Source of the DNA: Scilla litardierei
Taxonomy: Eukaryota > Streptophyta > Magnoliopsida > Asparagales > Asparagaceae
Direction of reading: 5' to 3'
NCBI GenBank assembly: GCA_030789695.1
Contig: CM061130.1
Coordinates: forward strand, 12,701,860-12,765,859
DNA: 64,000 nt
The notes under the pieces were generated by a model that was not told where the DNA came from, ran no database searches, and saw only the letters and a list, made by a program, of their open reading frames with translations. Made by a program: the position numbers and the translations under genes. Each line of letters begins with the position of its first letter. Positions within the stretch are counted from its first letter, which is position 1. Positions 11,801 to 22,147 of this stretch are shown piece by piece.

Positions 11801-12298
11801 TACAAAACAATTTTGGGGATGTCACCTTACCGCCTTGTATTTGGGAAGTCTTGTCACTTACCTGTTGAGATAGAGCATAGATCTTATTGGGCTATAAAGA
11901 AAATGAATTTTGATATTGATGTCGCTTTTTCTTCTCGCAGGTTGCAATTGTTGGAGCTGGAGGAGTTGAGGAGAAATGCGTACGACAACGCTAAAATTTC
12001 AAAAGAAAGGATGAAATCCGTCCACGACATGATGATCTTGAGGAGGGAGTTCACCCCAGGCCAAAAAGTACTCCTATACAATTCCAGGCTACACATCTTT
12101 CCTGGGAAGCTTCGCTCTAGGTGGTATGGACCTTTCGTCGTCAAAGAAGTTTTCCCACATGGCGCTGTGCTCTTACTAAATGAAAAAGACGGAAGTGAGT
12201 TCAAGGTGAATGGCCAGAGATTGAAACATTTTCACGAACCTTGGACCAAGGAAGTGAGCACCATGGATCTCACAAACCCACCTTCGGGTGGGAACTAA
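8858..12298 (+). CDS. pol: Protease-RT-RNase H-integrase polyprotein of element A (Athila type)
   Basis: An uninterrupted 1146-codon frame that continues gag after a TAA and has no start codon of its own. Protease: [11 protein letters not shown] at the N-terminus, with ILGRPF near residue 78. Reverse transcriptase: [37 protein letters not shown] and catalytic [10 protein letters not shown] near residue 440. RNase H about 580-705 ([34 protein letters not shown]). Integrase from about 785: HHCC zinc finger, then core Asp in GIDFMGPF, Asp in SDGGSHF, Glu in [10 protein letters not shown]. No chromodomain. The enzymes copy element RNA and insert the cDNA. All catalytic residues are present, so this copy could act in trans only if the upstream stops are bypassed. 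Confidence 0.95.
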   Translation: MDLGSSVNILPYPIFVQLGLGQLKPTSVILQLADRSIKVPKGCIEDVLVQVDKFYYPVDFIVLDIQGPQTANATPIILGRPFLATCNALINCKDGQLKLTFGNMTLDLNIFNTCKLPHVDDEIERVHMIDSLVDDYICSEFCDDASIVETFIGDSDDISFVQENVKELNAVWEPRFEALPPNASIQISFEVEDPKPELKPLPDYLKYAFLGDENSFPVVISSKLSLEQESSLLDVLRKHRGAIGWSIADIKGISPIVCMHHIYLEDDAKPTREMQRRLNPTLKEVVKGEVLKLLDAGIIYPISDSKWVSPTHVVPKKSGLTVVKNENNELIPVRATTGWRMCIDYRKLNSRTRKDHFPLPFLDQILERVAGHEYYCFLDGYSGYYQIEIAPEDQEKTTFTCPFGTFAFKRMPFGLCNAPATFQRCMLSIFDDMVEKIVEVFMDDFSVYGSSFHDCLANLALVLDRCIEKNLLLNWEKCHFMTTEGLVLGHLVSKDGIQVDRAKVAVIEKLPSPKCVKDIRSFLGHAGFYRRFIKDFSAISRPLCNLLTLNVDFIWTPECQLSFETLKKLLISAPILQVPDWSLPFEIMCDASNYAVGAVLGQRKDKVPVVIYYASKTLNDAQRNYTTTEKELLAAVFALEKFRSYILGSPILIYTDHSALKYLLSKKDAKPRLIRWILLLQEFNVTIKDKKGVENLVADHLSRLTVGLDSADVPLKDADIVNYLVTGKTPDTWSLQDFKRFKYEVKYFFFDDPYLYKYCSDQIVRRCIPDHEITSVIQFCHDGVCGGHFSANKTVAKISQCGFYWPSMFKDTFHYCKTCAACQQLGVITKRNMMPLNPILEIEIFDCWGIDFMGPFPPSFGYAYILVCIDYVSKWVEAIPCRSNDTFVVLKFLKENIFSRFGVPKALISDGGSHFCNRMFATLMKRFGVTHKVSTPYHPQTNGQAELANREIKGILQKTVNPSRKDWSLRLPEALWAYRTAYKTILGMSPYRLVFGKSCHLPVEIEHRSYWAIKKMNFDIDVAFSSRRLQLLELEELRRNAYDNAKISKERMKSVHDMMILRREFTPGQKVLLYNSRLHIFPGKLRSRWYGPFVVKEVFPHGAVLLLNEKDGSEFKVNGQRLKHFHEPWTKEVSTMDLTNPPSGGN

Positions 12299-13637
12299 TC
12301 AGGTGTGTTCTTTCCATTATTCCCTCTTCCTAACATTGAGGACAATGTCTATTTTAAGTTGGGGGGAGGGAAATAACTTTTAGGATTTTTATTTTCTTTT
12401 TATTTTCTTTGGATTTAATTTTTCTTTTTCTTTTTCTTCTAGGATTTTATTTTTTTTAGTTCCCTTTTTGCATTGAAAAAAAAATTTGAGTTAAGAAATA
12501 TCACCAAAGTCTATCTTTACCTAGAAATGACCCTTATGTGATGAAATTTCTCGATATTTATTCACCACCGTACACTCGTGATTTATTTTCTCCACCGCTA
12601 TTGTTCAACATTTCAATCTCATTCTACATGAATTTGAGTGCTTGTGGTGAATTTCTTTTTGTACATCTCAATGGCAAGATTAATTGATGACTTAATGAAT
12701 CTAAAAATTATGGATTAGCAAGTGGTATGCTTTCATTGGAACACACCAAAGTTCATGTACCAATAATTCATAAATTAACTGGAGCATTGTTCTTTATCTC
12801 GTATTCATTGCCATTTGCATGCTTGGTGTGATTTTGGGTAGAAAAACGTACCACGTCATTTGAAATGATTAGGATACCCATTCTTGTGAAAAATTAAAGA
12901 AGAGGAAGTTATTTTGTCACGTTGTTTATGCACACACAAACGAAGAAAAAATGAGATGAATGAGGAAGAAAAGAATGAGTAAATGTGCTATTAAAGAAAT
13001 AACTTGGTTGGCTCGAGTAGTACAGTCCGAGGGGTCCTTCTTGGCCTAATGCCCTATTATCGTCTGATTTGGGAGCCATTGACCGGAAGCTCAATTATTT
13101 GATGGAGCGATCCAAGTTATATAATTTTCTGCGAATGTTGCTTGATGCGCGTTACGCAGAACTATGGAGAAAAGTGAAAGAACATAGAAAATAAGTGTGC
13201 ATGATTAGCGAGGCAAGAAAACTTCCAAAGCTTAAAGAAAACGCAAGATGTGGTGTGAGTTCCTATGAATAGAGATTGACGTGTGTATGTCTTGATACCA
13301 TCCTATTTTTTTGATGCTTGCTTTGCATGAAAAATCTACGCTCCAAGTTAAAATATTTGATTGAACGGTGTGGGCCTTTGATTTTGTGTACTATGAGCTA
13401 TGAAGTAATTGATAGTGAATTTGAGTCTATTTTATAACCATTTGAGATGCTTGACATTCATGTTTGAAAACCCACAAGTACCATTACTTGATGAGCTTGA
13501 AATTTTGATATTAGTGTGCGGTTATCTCTTTTGTCGTAGTAGTACGATGGTGAATGATTTGAGATCTGATAAGGTGATCTAGGCGTATTTTTAATCGCTC
13601 TTTTTGCTAGAGACTAGCAAAACGCTAGTTGGGGGTG
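12299..13637 (+). other. 3' non-coding region of element A with two hairpin/purine-tract modules
   Basis: No coding potential. A perfect 6-bp stem with AGGA loop (ACATTG-AGGA-CAATGT, 12333-12348) precedes the purine run AAGTTGGGGGGAGGG. A second hairpin (TTTGCTAG-AGA-CTAGCAAA, 13603-13621) precedes the LTR-proximal purine tract GTTGGGGGTG (about 13628-13637), which should prime plus-strand synthesis. A block at 13000-13162 is strongly conserved with element H (56401-56566, opposite strand). The remainder is AT-rich with no feature I can name. Confidence 0.75.
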
Positions 13638-15461
13638 TGATTTGGGTTCAATATTACGTATTTAACCCTCCATTTAGCCCTATTTTGTGCTCATGTGATT
13701 CTACTTTGGTCTCTATTACATACGTATTTTCTACACATTTATTTATGAGAGAAAACACACTATTTGAGCACAAAACAGCATTTAACGATGCAATTCTGCA
13801 CTTTTTATATTTTTCCTAGCATCGTCTTGATCTCACGATTCCAACGACTATTTATTTATATTTTTCTGAGATCTGTGCTAATTTCTATGAATTATTGAAT
13901 GCAGAATACCATTTATTGGAAATAAATTAAATAAGCACGAATCTTGGCGCGCCACGCGGCAGAATCTTGACCGCCCACTCTTCATCCAGCGGCTAATAAC
14001 CAAGGGGAGACGCGGCCATCTGCAGACCGTTGGATTCAGATCCAACGACCCACGCACGCGGAAGAAATCGATCGAAAGGCGGGTGACGTGGGTCCATCTG
14101 ATCCGTTCATAACGAATCCAACGGCTGGGAACATTGCTCATCGAAGCGGCGACGTGGCTCCATACAGAGCATTCAATCGAGATCGGACGGTTCTCATCTA
14201 CCCTGCTTCGAAACGAAATCGAATCAGCAGAGCGGCTACGTGGCTAGCGGACGATCGTCCGATCATCATCCTACGGCGCTGATTCGCTCCTACACGAAAT
14301 CGGAGTTCGAACGCGGAGACGGCGACGTGGCGAAAAGCTGGCCGTGCGATCAAGCGTGGACGGTAGAGATCAAACCCGATGCGGAGTTCAGATCGGATGC
14401 GGGCGGAGCACGATCCTCAAAGCACACGTGGCGCTTTCCTGTCCAATCCCGCTTTGATGAGCGGTTGATAATTACCCCGCTTTAGATCTTCGGTCTGGAT
14501 CAATGCGGGTGCGGTTTTTGTGCGGGTTTGAACCCGTTAAGCCCAATAAACCCGCAATCTTATTATTTAAGCGTATTCTAGGGTTTTTGGGCGTATAATT
14601 GGCGTATTGGAGCACATAGGAGCCGTATTTTCTTCTGCAAAAATTCTGTAAAATTCCAGAGCCTAGTTTCTAATTTCCAGAGAGTTTTGAAGACTTTTCA
14701 GAGAGATTTGGTGATATTCTCTTCAACTTTAGCTTGTATTTGGGTGTTTTAGCTTGTATTTTGCCTCTAGACTTCCGTATTTTGCTATTAAACTTATGAA
14801 TTTGAATCTGAAAATTGTTTATTTAAGCACCATGAGTAGATAAATATTTTATGTGCATGGTATGGATTAATTAGGAGATGTGAATCGTATTCTTTGGTTG
14901 TATTATTGCGCTTAATCGCTATATATGCTAAAGTTTTAATCGTCGCTCTTAAATCTACTATTTCGTATTCCAAAAGAATTGTTCTAGTAGATGATCACCC
15001 CACAAGGGTGAGATTTGATCTCTCCAAAAGAGAGCTTCATACTTCGTATATACGTTTACAACTTTAGCGATATTCTATTAGAATTGATGCGTTAACTCCC
15101 AAAAGGATATATTCCGACGATTCGCTCCCAAAAGGAGGTTTCGTTGTGTTATACTTGATCAACCAAAGCTTACGATTCGCTGATCCTAATGAACCCATGC
15201 CATGTACATGCTTTTTATATCTATTTTTCACGAATTAGAGTTCGTTGTTTGCATTGATCGCACGTAACAATTCCATCACCACACTTTTCATACCACCTTC
15301 ACCATAACTATTAAAGTGTTTAGATTTTATTCGTAGTTACTCTATTTGATTTAGACTTGTGGTTTCAACAGATTCTCCCGAGGATTCGACATCTGGACTC
15401 CCAGATTTTACTACTTGAACGGACTCTTGCGCTTCAGAGAAGCACCTTTCGGAGCCCACCA
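13638..15461 (+). repeat. 3' LTR of element A
   Basis: The partner of 5511-7334, same length, about 99% identical. It is followed by AGTTTTTG, then by the continuation of the RT reading frame of copia element B. Confidence 0.94.
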
Positions 15462-16242
15462 AGTTTTTGTTATTAAGCGATTCGGGATGGAATCGTCTTC
15501 GTGCAAAAGGACTCCCATGAGTACTACTACTCATCTACACAAGGATGAAAGCGGAAAAGATGTAGACGTTCGTCTATATCGAGGTATGATCGGTAGCTTA
15601 CTTTACTTAACCGCTAGTAGGCCTGATATCATGTTTTCCGTATGCCTTTGTGCTAGATATCAAGCAAGACCTAAGGAGTCACACTTGATTGCGGTTAAAT
15701 GAATATTTCGTTATCTCAATCAACCTCTAGATTATGGGTTACTTTACCCCAAGTCTAGCACATATGAGTTAATCTCATATTGTGATGCCGACTTTGCCAG
15801 ATGCAAGTCCGACAGGAAAAGTACTAGTGGCACTTGCCATTTCTTAGGAAATTCCTTAGTCTCTTGGTTTTCTAAGAAACAGAATTCGGTGTCATTGTCC
15901 ACGACTGAAGCGGAATATATTGACGCGGGTCTTGCATGTGCACAAGTTCTTTAGATGAGACACACTCTTAGTGACTATGGTGTCAATTGTGATACTTGCC
16001 CTATCATGGTTGATAATCAAAGTGCTATTTGTCTTTCCAAGAATCCGGTACACCACTCCCGTACCAAACACGTAGACGTGAGACACCATTTTATAAATGA
16101 TCATGTAGCTAAGAAGGACATCATCTTAGAGTACATTGAAACCCAAAAATAAATTGCTGATATCTTCACTAAACCTCTTAAAGAAGATTCATTTGTGAGG
16201 TTATGTGGAGAATTGGGAATTATGGGTGAATCTGAAATCTAG
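15462..16242 (+). pseudogene. pol: RT C-terminus and RNase H of copia element B, second part
   Basis: This continues the RT cut at 5510: IKRFGMES, then SLLYLTASRPDIMFSV, typical after the RVT_2 core. Copia RNase H follows: SYCDADFARCKSDRKSTSG, LSTTEAEYI, DNQSAICLSKNPVHHSRTKH, and the terminal ADIFTKPL ending at TAG 16240-16242. In-frame stops at about 15699, 15952 and 16150 break the frame. The reading frame either side of element A confirms that A inserted into B. Confidence 0.9.
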
Positions 16243-16512
16243 AAGCTCAAACTTTCATGTTATAACTTCTTTTTGAGCTCATATCTTTTTGTTGTCTTTC
16301 TTCATGTGCTTTATTATATTATGAGATTAAGAAATGCAATTGTGACTTATTTGATTTCATGAGTTTTTGAGAGTGATTGGAGTGATTCGTGTTTCAATGG
16401 ATTTATTGTTTTTATAATGATTTTACGATGTATTTATGATTAAAGAATAGGTCCTAGGGTGAGTGTTCTTATTCTCTGGAATTCTATCTCACTGTGCACG
16501 TTTGGACCAGGA
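16243..16512 (+). other. Spacer after pol of element B
   Basis: About 270 bp of AT-rich sequence between the pol stop and the palindrome array. I see no coding or structural feature. Confidence 0.6.
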
Positions 16513-16862
16513 CAGACGACTGTCTTTCCTTCGACAGTCAACTGCCCTACTCTATCTTCTCAGTCTGAGAATTGGTATCTTTCATTCAGCCGACTAATGA
16601 CTGTTGTACAGTCGACTGTTAGTTTAACAGGCGACTGTATTTTAATCATCAGGCGACTGTACTCTTTGTCGAATTTTTACTGTGTTCTCTGTTATTTTTG
16701 ATGAACTATATTAATTCTCGGCCAGCCGACTGTTGAGTATATGTCAGTCGACTGTCCAATGGACAGGCGACTGCATGTTACTTGCCAGTCGACTTCCCCT
16801 CTCTCTGAGCTTTATTTTTATCACTTCATCCAGTCGACTGACATTTGTTCATCAGTCGACTG
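16513..16862 (+). promoter_or_regulatory. Phased palindrome array upstream of the accessory ORF of element B
   Basis: Twelve copies of a degenerate palindrome, consensus CAGNCGNCTG, start at 16513, 16535; 16587, 16609, 16628, 16650; 16723, 16745, 16764, 16786; 16831, 16853. Spacing within groups is exactly 22 bp for the pairs and 22-19-22 bp for both tetrads, although the spacer sequences differ. A TATA-like TTTTATATTC follows at 16941, and the accessory ATG is at 17190. The same word and spacing occur upstream of the TATA box in the LTR. I infer a second promoter with sites for a dimeric or tetrameric protein. Confidence 0.7.
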
Positions 16863-17189
16863 TCTTCTGTTGTGTCGGTTCAAGTGATTTGATCCGAGCC
16901 GTCGATTCCTTGATCCAACGGCTCAAATTCATTCCCCAAATTTTATATTCGAGAATGCGCGATCACTTCCCCAGGTCGACTCTCTCTCATCCGATTCGAC
17001 CATTCGTCTTCCCGCTCAATCTCGTCTCCAAAACCGTCGATCTTCTTCTCTTCGTCGTCGTTGATCACGTGCTGTCGTTGTCGTCGATCTTCTTCTCCCC
17101 GATCGTCGTTGCTTCTACACTTGGTTTGCTTCTCTCTCACTTGCCCTTCGTTCGATTTTCTTTGCATTGTCTCTCCTTCTCTCGTTTCC

Positions 17190-18626
17190 ATGGCTCCCAA
17201 ACCCAAGGAAAAAGAGAAGATTGCTGCTCCTAAACAACCTAGGGCACCCAAGAAACTAATTGCCAAGAAGAAGGAACCTTATAAAGCCCGAACCAAGCAT
17301 GCCGAGTCACCCGTGCTTTCGTCTTCGTCGGGTTACTCACCTTCAGCTTCTTCTAGCGATGCTCAGCCTTTGATCCGTCGTCAGCGCAAGCCCACTGGTG
17401 TTCACATCAGTGAGCCTGTTGCTGAGAACCCCCATCTGTCTCCTTCTGTGTCGAGTTCTTCTGAAGAGACTCCTGTCGTACCCCTCTCTAATCCACTAGT
17501 TCCCGTTTGCCGAGACGATCTTTGTCTGGCAAACTTTCACTCTCTTCTAGGGATCAACCTTCTTAGGGAGCGGTACATTGCTTTCCCCGCCTTCACTGCT
17601 GAGAAACTATCTGACATTCTTTCTGCTACTCACCTAGCCGACCTTTTTCGCTTCTCTCAGAGTGAATCCCCCAGAGCCTATCCGTTTCTGGTGAAGCTTT
17701 TCTATGCAAACCGCATTCGCGGTGAGTATTCGTCTATCGGCATCCTCGATACTGTCGTTCAGGGAACCCACATTCAGATCACTCCATCTCTCTTAGGGAC
17801 TATTCTTAGGATTCCCTCTGTTGGTTCCCTTCCCTCTGATATCTGTATCTCTGAGATTGACGATCTTGACTAGTCTGTCCTCCGGGATATGTTTCGAGAG
17901 GTACCTTTAGCTATTGATTTGGGTGTCAGATCATCTATGTTCTCTGCGAGAGGTTGGGCTGTTCACCTAGTGGTGAATTCCAACATCCTACCGAGATATG
18001 GATCGTCTGACCAGCCGTCTCAGGATATCCTGAAGTGTATGTATGCTATTTTCTCTGGCATGCCCGTGAACTGGGCCGGTGTCCTCCTTGATAGAATGGA
18101 CAGGGTTGATTTCACGACGTCCTCGTCTCACATTTCTTATGGTGGTCTTCTGACTCGTGTCTTCCGTCATTTTGGTGTTGACTTGACTCGTTACGAGCAC
18201 ATGCCCTTTGGTCCTCTCCTCGACGCTTCTGCAAAGTCGAAATCTTCTTCGGCTCTGCAGACTGCCTCAAAGAAGAGGAAGTCCACTTCAGTTCCATCCT
18301 CATCCACTGTTGCTCCTGCTGATCTGCCTTCTACCTATGCTCCACCATCTCGTGATATTCTTTTGGAGATGGTCTCTGGTATTTACAGATTGCTGTCCCT
18401 CTCTTTCCTCCATCAGGGAATACCCTTCCCTGAGGATCTGAGACAGTTTGTTCCCCAGCATCATGATCCTCCTCAGCCCTCTGATGTCGTTGAGCCTCCT
18501 GGTGTAGCTTCTACTCAGGATGTTGCTGCTGTTACTACTGTTGCTCCTTCTGACCCTCCTCCAGAGGATACTCCAGCTGCTACAGAGCCTGCTTCTTCTG
18601 CAGCCACTAGAGACGCTCACTCTTAG
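17190..18626 (+). CDS. Accessory (env-position) ORF of element B, one internal stop
   Basis: One frame of about 478 codons from ATG 17190 (MAPKPKEKEK), broken only by TAG at 17871-17873. Residues 1-40 are very Lys-rich and resemble a nuclear localisation signal; 45-120 are Ser/Pro-rich. Residues about 115-350 form a folded region whose pattern (LADLF, AYPFLVKLFYANRI, ITPSLLGTILRIPSVG) resembles the domain annotated in databases as 'putative plant transposon protein'. The C-terminus is Ser/Pro/Thr-rich. I see no signal peptide or membrane span, so an envelope role is unlikely. The frame is far better kept than pol. Function unknown; a nuclear role is inferred from the N-terminus. Confidence 0.7.
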
Positions 18627-19504
18627 ATAGATGTATGAGTGATGTTAGTTTGGTGATGATTTTTTTTGTGATGTGTGATGGATGATGTTTTCAGTGACTC
18701 TTTTATATATGTATGGTGATGTACTTCGATGTCTTCATGATGAAGTATTTTTTTGTCTTGATCTTGATGTATCTTTTGGCATTGGTGGCCATGTAGATGA
18801 CCATCCGTTGATGTACTCCTTTTCTATATATCTATATATGATGCTGCTACTTATCTTGTGTCACATTATGCTATACTGTATATCTTATATGTGTGATGTA
18901 TGATATGTTGTCCTCATGTATGCTACACTCTCCTTGATGTGCTTTTGAGACAAAATATGAATTTGATATTGGTTAATTCATGCTATTCTTGATGTGATGA
19001 ATTTGTTGAAATTATTTTCTTTTCGTATATCTCAAATGTTGATATTGGACATCAATTCCATTACTCACATATGTATATGGTGTGATTTTATGAGTTTTTG
19101 ATTCGATATATCTTTATTCTCCTTGATTGTTGTTAGTTCGTATTTAGCACTATTATTGTTGTTGTTATTTGCTCCCACCTTTTTGGATAATGCCATAGGG
19201 GGAGAGAAAAAAACATACAAGATACATAATGGATGTGCTAAGTATGTTCTAACGCTTGAATCTAAGATTTACGTTGCCTTAGATTCAGGGAGAGTAAGAT
19301 TACAATGAATAGGGATTTTTATTTCCTAGATTTCTTGTATTGAATTCATCCATATCTCACTCATTTGCTTCAACTGTAATGTAGATGCTCTAATATTTGT
19401 TGACTAACTTGATTGGCATCTATGTAAGGGGAGTAAGTTTTCATTGCGCACAATTATTTATCTTTTTGTTTATATTTGTTTGTCATCATCAAAAAGGGGG
19501 AGAA
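18627..19504 (+). other. 3' non-coding region of element B with three purine tracts
   Basis: T-rich sequence rich in GATG steps, no coding potential. Purine runs lie at about 19197-19212 (AGGGGGAGAGAAAAAAA), 19427-19438 (AAGGGGAGTAAG) and 19491-19504 (AAAAAGGGGGAGAA). The last abuts the 3' LTR and is the likely plus-strand primer. Repeated purine tracts are typical of SIRE-type elements. Confidence 0.7.
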
Positions 19505-21298
19505 TGTTGAGTATTGGACTTCTCCCTACTTGGTGTTAATGATGAGCAAACATAAATACGTGTGACTAATTCCCTATTTTGCAGTTAATCCATTGCCTAA
19601 GCTTATTATGAAGATTACCTTGCAATGGATGACTCACAAACGTCATTGAAGGTAAATGACATGAATTGGATGATCGTAGATTGTTGATTGAAGCTCCGTA
19701 AAGACTTCAAGCTCATACGATGGAAAGAAGAGATTATTCGTCAATGTAATTTTTTTTATCTCTTCTAGTATGCATCTTAGAAGTAGAACTTTGATGGAGC
19801 ACTCACACACATCTACATTCTGTCAGAGGACATCATTAGACCAATTGTCCTTTGATCCCAATTCAATTCTCTTTTGTTTGTGCTAGGATTGTTCATAACA
19901 GCCGACTGCTGAATAGTTTACAATCGTCTGTCTCAAAAACAGTCGACTGTGTTTTATTCTACAGTCACCTGTTATGCACAGACTATTACAATATAGTTTT
20001 GGGCCTTCTCTGATTATTTCGCACAGGCTACTGTTGAACGATTCACAGGCGCCTGTCCTAGTGAAAGTCGACTGTGTATTGTAAACCAGTCACCTGTCTA
20101 TCCTTGCCCAAACTCTGTTTGATCTGACTTCTACGGCCAGTCGACTAATGCTGTATATACAGTCGACTGTCTATACTGAAACAGTCGCCTGTCTGTAAGT
20201 TATTTCTTTGACTCAACTCTCTGGAAATTTCTCTTGCTTTTGACAGTCGTCTGTTTAAGGTTTTACAGTCGCCTGTTCTGATTATCAGTCGACTGTATTA
20301 CTTGAATCAGTCGTCTGTCCTGTATCTTGTGAGATTTCCAGTATTTGTCTAACTTACTCTTCTCTCGGCCAGTCGCCTGTCGAAGAAATTACAGTCGCAT
20401 GTTGTTTTAACAGACGACTGGCTTTGCTTCATCAGTCGACTGTCCACGTGGTAAGTTACCGTTATGAATTCTCACCTACCCTTGCTGACTGTGCAACAGG
20501 CGATTGTGTGTTGTTCAACAGTCGACTGTCGCGAGTTCAGATTATATCCGTTGAGATTTTTCTCACGGATTCCAATTGGGTTTTTGCCTAAACTGTTTTG
20601 TGGATTTGTGAAAGCTATATATAGAGCTTCTACTGTTCCATTGGAAAGTTACTCATTCATTGCAAAATCTCTCAAGCTTTCATTTCCAAAGATCAAAGCT
20701 CTCAAATTCAAAGCCCTAAGTATTTCCAAATCTTGTTCTCTTGCTCTCCATCCTAGAACCAAAGATTAATCTTCTAGGCAATTGGTGCAGTCAAGAGAAA
20801 GGGCTTTCTCCTCTCTTCCAAGAGAGTTCTTCAACACACATCACACTTCTCCTTCAAGTTCTACTTCAAGGCATAGGTGATTGTAAGTGTTGCTTTCATA
20901 TTTCACAACTTTCGTTATTTGAATTGTGCTCTCGGTTGTGAGAGTGGTTTTGCTTGGTCCCTAGTTGTGGGAGTTAAGGACATCGATTGTATTCGATTGC
21001 ACTTGTAGGGTTGTTACAAGTGGACTTTAAGGAAACCTCAAGTTAGGGTTCTAACTGGAGTATCCGGTAGTATCCGGGTGGTAGGGACGTAGGATTACCG
21101 GGAACAAGTCGGGAGTTGACTTGGGTAATCCGAACCCTTGAAACATCTCTGCGTTTGTGTGTGTTTCACTTTGGGTCGTTTTTCTATTCTGCACTATTTG
21201 TTGGATTGCATTTTATTTGGCGTAAATTCCTTTTAAATTTGCATAAACACTATTCAACCCCCTCTTCTAGTGTTTTCCCCATAGACAGGGTCCTTACA
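19505..21298 (+). repeat. 3' LTR of copia element B (1794 bp)
   Basis: It starts TGTTGAGTAT after the purine tract and ends TTACA at 21298; its last ~795 bp equal the partial 5' LTR at 1-792. U3 holds the palindrome array (19899-20528), followed by the TATA box CTATATATAG at about 20614. Confidence 0.93.
19899..20528 (+). promoter_or_regulatory. Phased palindrome array in the LTR U3 of element B
   Basis: At least 21 copies of CAGNCGNCTG-like palindromes. Starts: 19899, 19921, 19940, 19962; 20024, 20046, 20065, 20087; 20138, 20160, 20182; 20244, 20266, 20286, 20308; 20370, 20392, 20411, 20433; 20497, 20519. Spacing is 22-19-22 in three tetrads, 22-20-22 in one, 22-22 in the triple and 22 in the last pair. 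Groups recur every ~106-127 bp, so an old tandem duplication is likely, with spacers decayed and sites kept. The TATA box lies about 86 bp downstream. Confidence 0.75.
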
Positions 21299-22147
21299 TC
21301 CGCATGAAAACCCCAATCACCATATTGACACCTTCCTGGCGAAGTGTGACACGTTCAAGGCCAAGGACGTGAGCGATGATGCTGTGAAGCTGCGGCTTTT
21401 CCCGTTCACTCTGAGGGATAAAGCCTTGTACTGGCTCCGGGCCCATCCTCCCAACCATTTCACTACCTAGGAGAAGCTATCACTCGCCATCGTGGATAAG
21501 TTCTGTCCACCCTCGAAGACGGTGCGAATCTGGGGAGCCATCTCGAACTTCAAGCAGCTCCCACAGGAATCACTTTATGAGGCATGGGAGAGGTTCAAGG
21601 ACCTCTAACATCAGTGTCCTCACCACGGGATCCAGCCCTGGGATTTGGTGCAGAGCTTTTATAACAGGCTCCAGTCTAGCACCAAGATGATCATAGATGT
21701 TGCGGCGCAAGGCGCCTTACTTGATAAGTCTCCTGAAGAGGCTATAGACTTGTTGGAGCATATGGCGGCCAACAATCAACAATGGAGTGAAGAAAGGACC
21801 ATTGTGACCCGGACCCCCGAGGTCAAAGCTGCTATCCACTTGGACTCCAACATCGAGACCCTATGTAAACAAGTGGCCAGGATTGAACAGCGCCTGGATT
21901 TCATCCCGGCATCACCAAGCACATCGGGTTATCATCCTGCAGAGGAGTATGCTGATCAGGGCTATATTCCTAGTGAGGCATAGTATGATGGTGCCGAACT
22001 ATCAGAATCTGTGCAATACGTCCAAGGAGAGGGACGGAATCAATGGCAGCATCCAGCTGCTAGGAATCACCTGGGGTTTCTTATGGAAACCCAAGTGGAG
22101 GGCTGCAACCTTCACAATTTCAGAGACCACCCCCCCCCCCTCCTCAG
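21299..22147 (+). pseudogene. gag: Gag of element D, first part
   Basis: Retrotrans_gag homology: HIDTFLAKCDTFKAKDVSDD, LFPFTLRDKALYWLRA, SNFKQLPQESLYEAWERF, CPHHGI, LLEHMAANNQQWS. In-frame TAG at 21468 and TAA at 21606 break the frame, and the next stop is TAG at 21981. Sequence is lost on the left at the insertion of copia B and on the right at element C (duplicated target CTCAG at 22143-22147). Confidence 0.85.

Larger units (their letters stand above)
5511..15461 (+). mobile_element. Ty3/gypsy element A, Athila-type, near-complete
   Basis: Two 1824-bp LTRs (TGATT...CCACCA) flank a tRNA-Asp primer site, gag, a single-frame protease-RT-RNase H-integrase and a 1.3-kb non-coding 3' region. 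Integrase follows RNase H and there is no chromodomain, which fits the Athila branch; no envelope-like ORF is visible. I counted about 18 LTR differences (1%), so insertion was recent. It splits the RT of copia element B. A clean 5-bp target duplication is not evident: the left flank reads GGAGC and the right flank AGTTT. Confidence 0.94.
1..21298 (+). mobile_element. Ty1/copia element B, Maximus/SIRE-like (interrupted by A at 5511-15461)
   Basis: The order is LTR, tRNA-Met type primer-binding site, gag with zinc knuckle, protease, integrase, reverse transcriptase, RNase H, then an extra ORF and a second LTR. Integrase before reverse transcriptase defines Ty1/copia. Long LTRs, a second ORF after pol and several purine tracts before the 3' LTR fit the Maximus/SIRE lineage. 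The 3' LTR ends at 21298 and gag sequence of a different (gypsy) element resumes at 21299, so B inserted into element D. Pol carries many frameshifts and stops, so B is not autonomous now. I counted about 33 differences over the 792 bp of 5' LTR in the window, roughly 4%. Confidence 0.93.

Noticed and set aside
16733..17233. 166-codon ORF over the palindrome array and start of the accessory gene
   Set aside because: It reads through the array and leader in another frame; the conserved frame starts at ATG 17190.
19899..20528. CRISPR-like array of short repeats
   Set aside because: The repeats are 10-bp degenerate palindromes at 19-22 bp steps in plant LTR sequence, not long identical repeats with unique spacers, and no cas genes are present.
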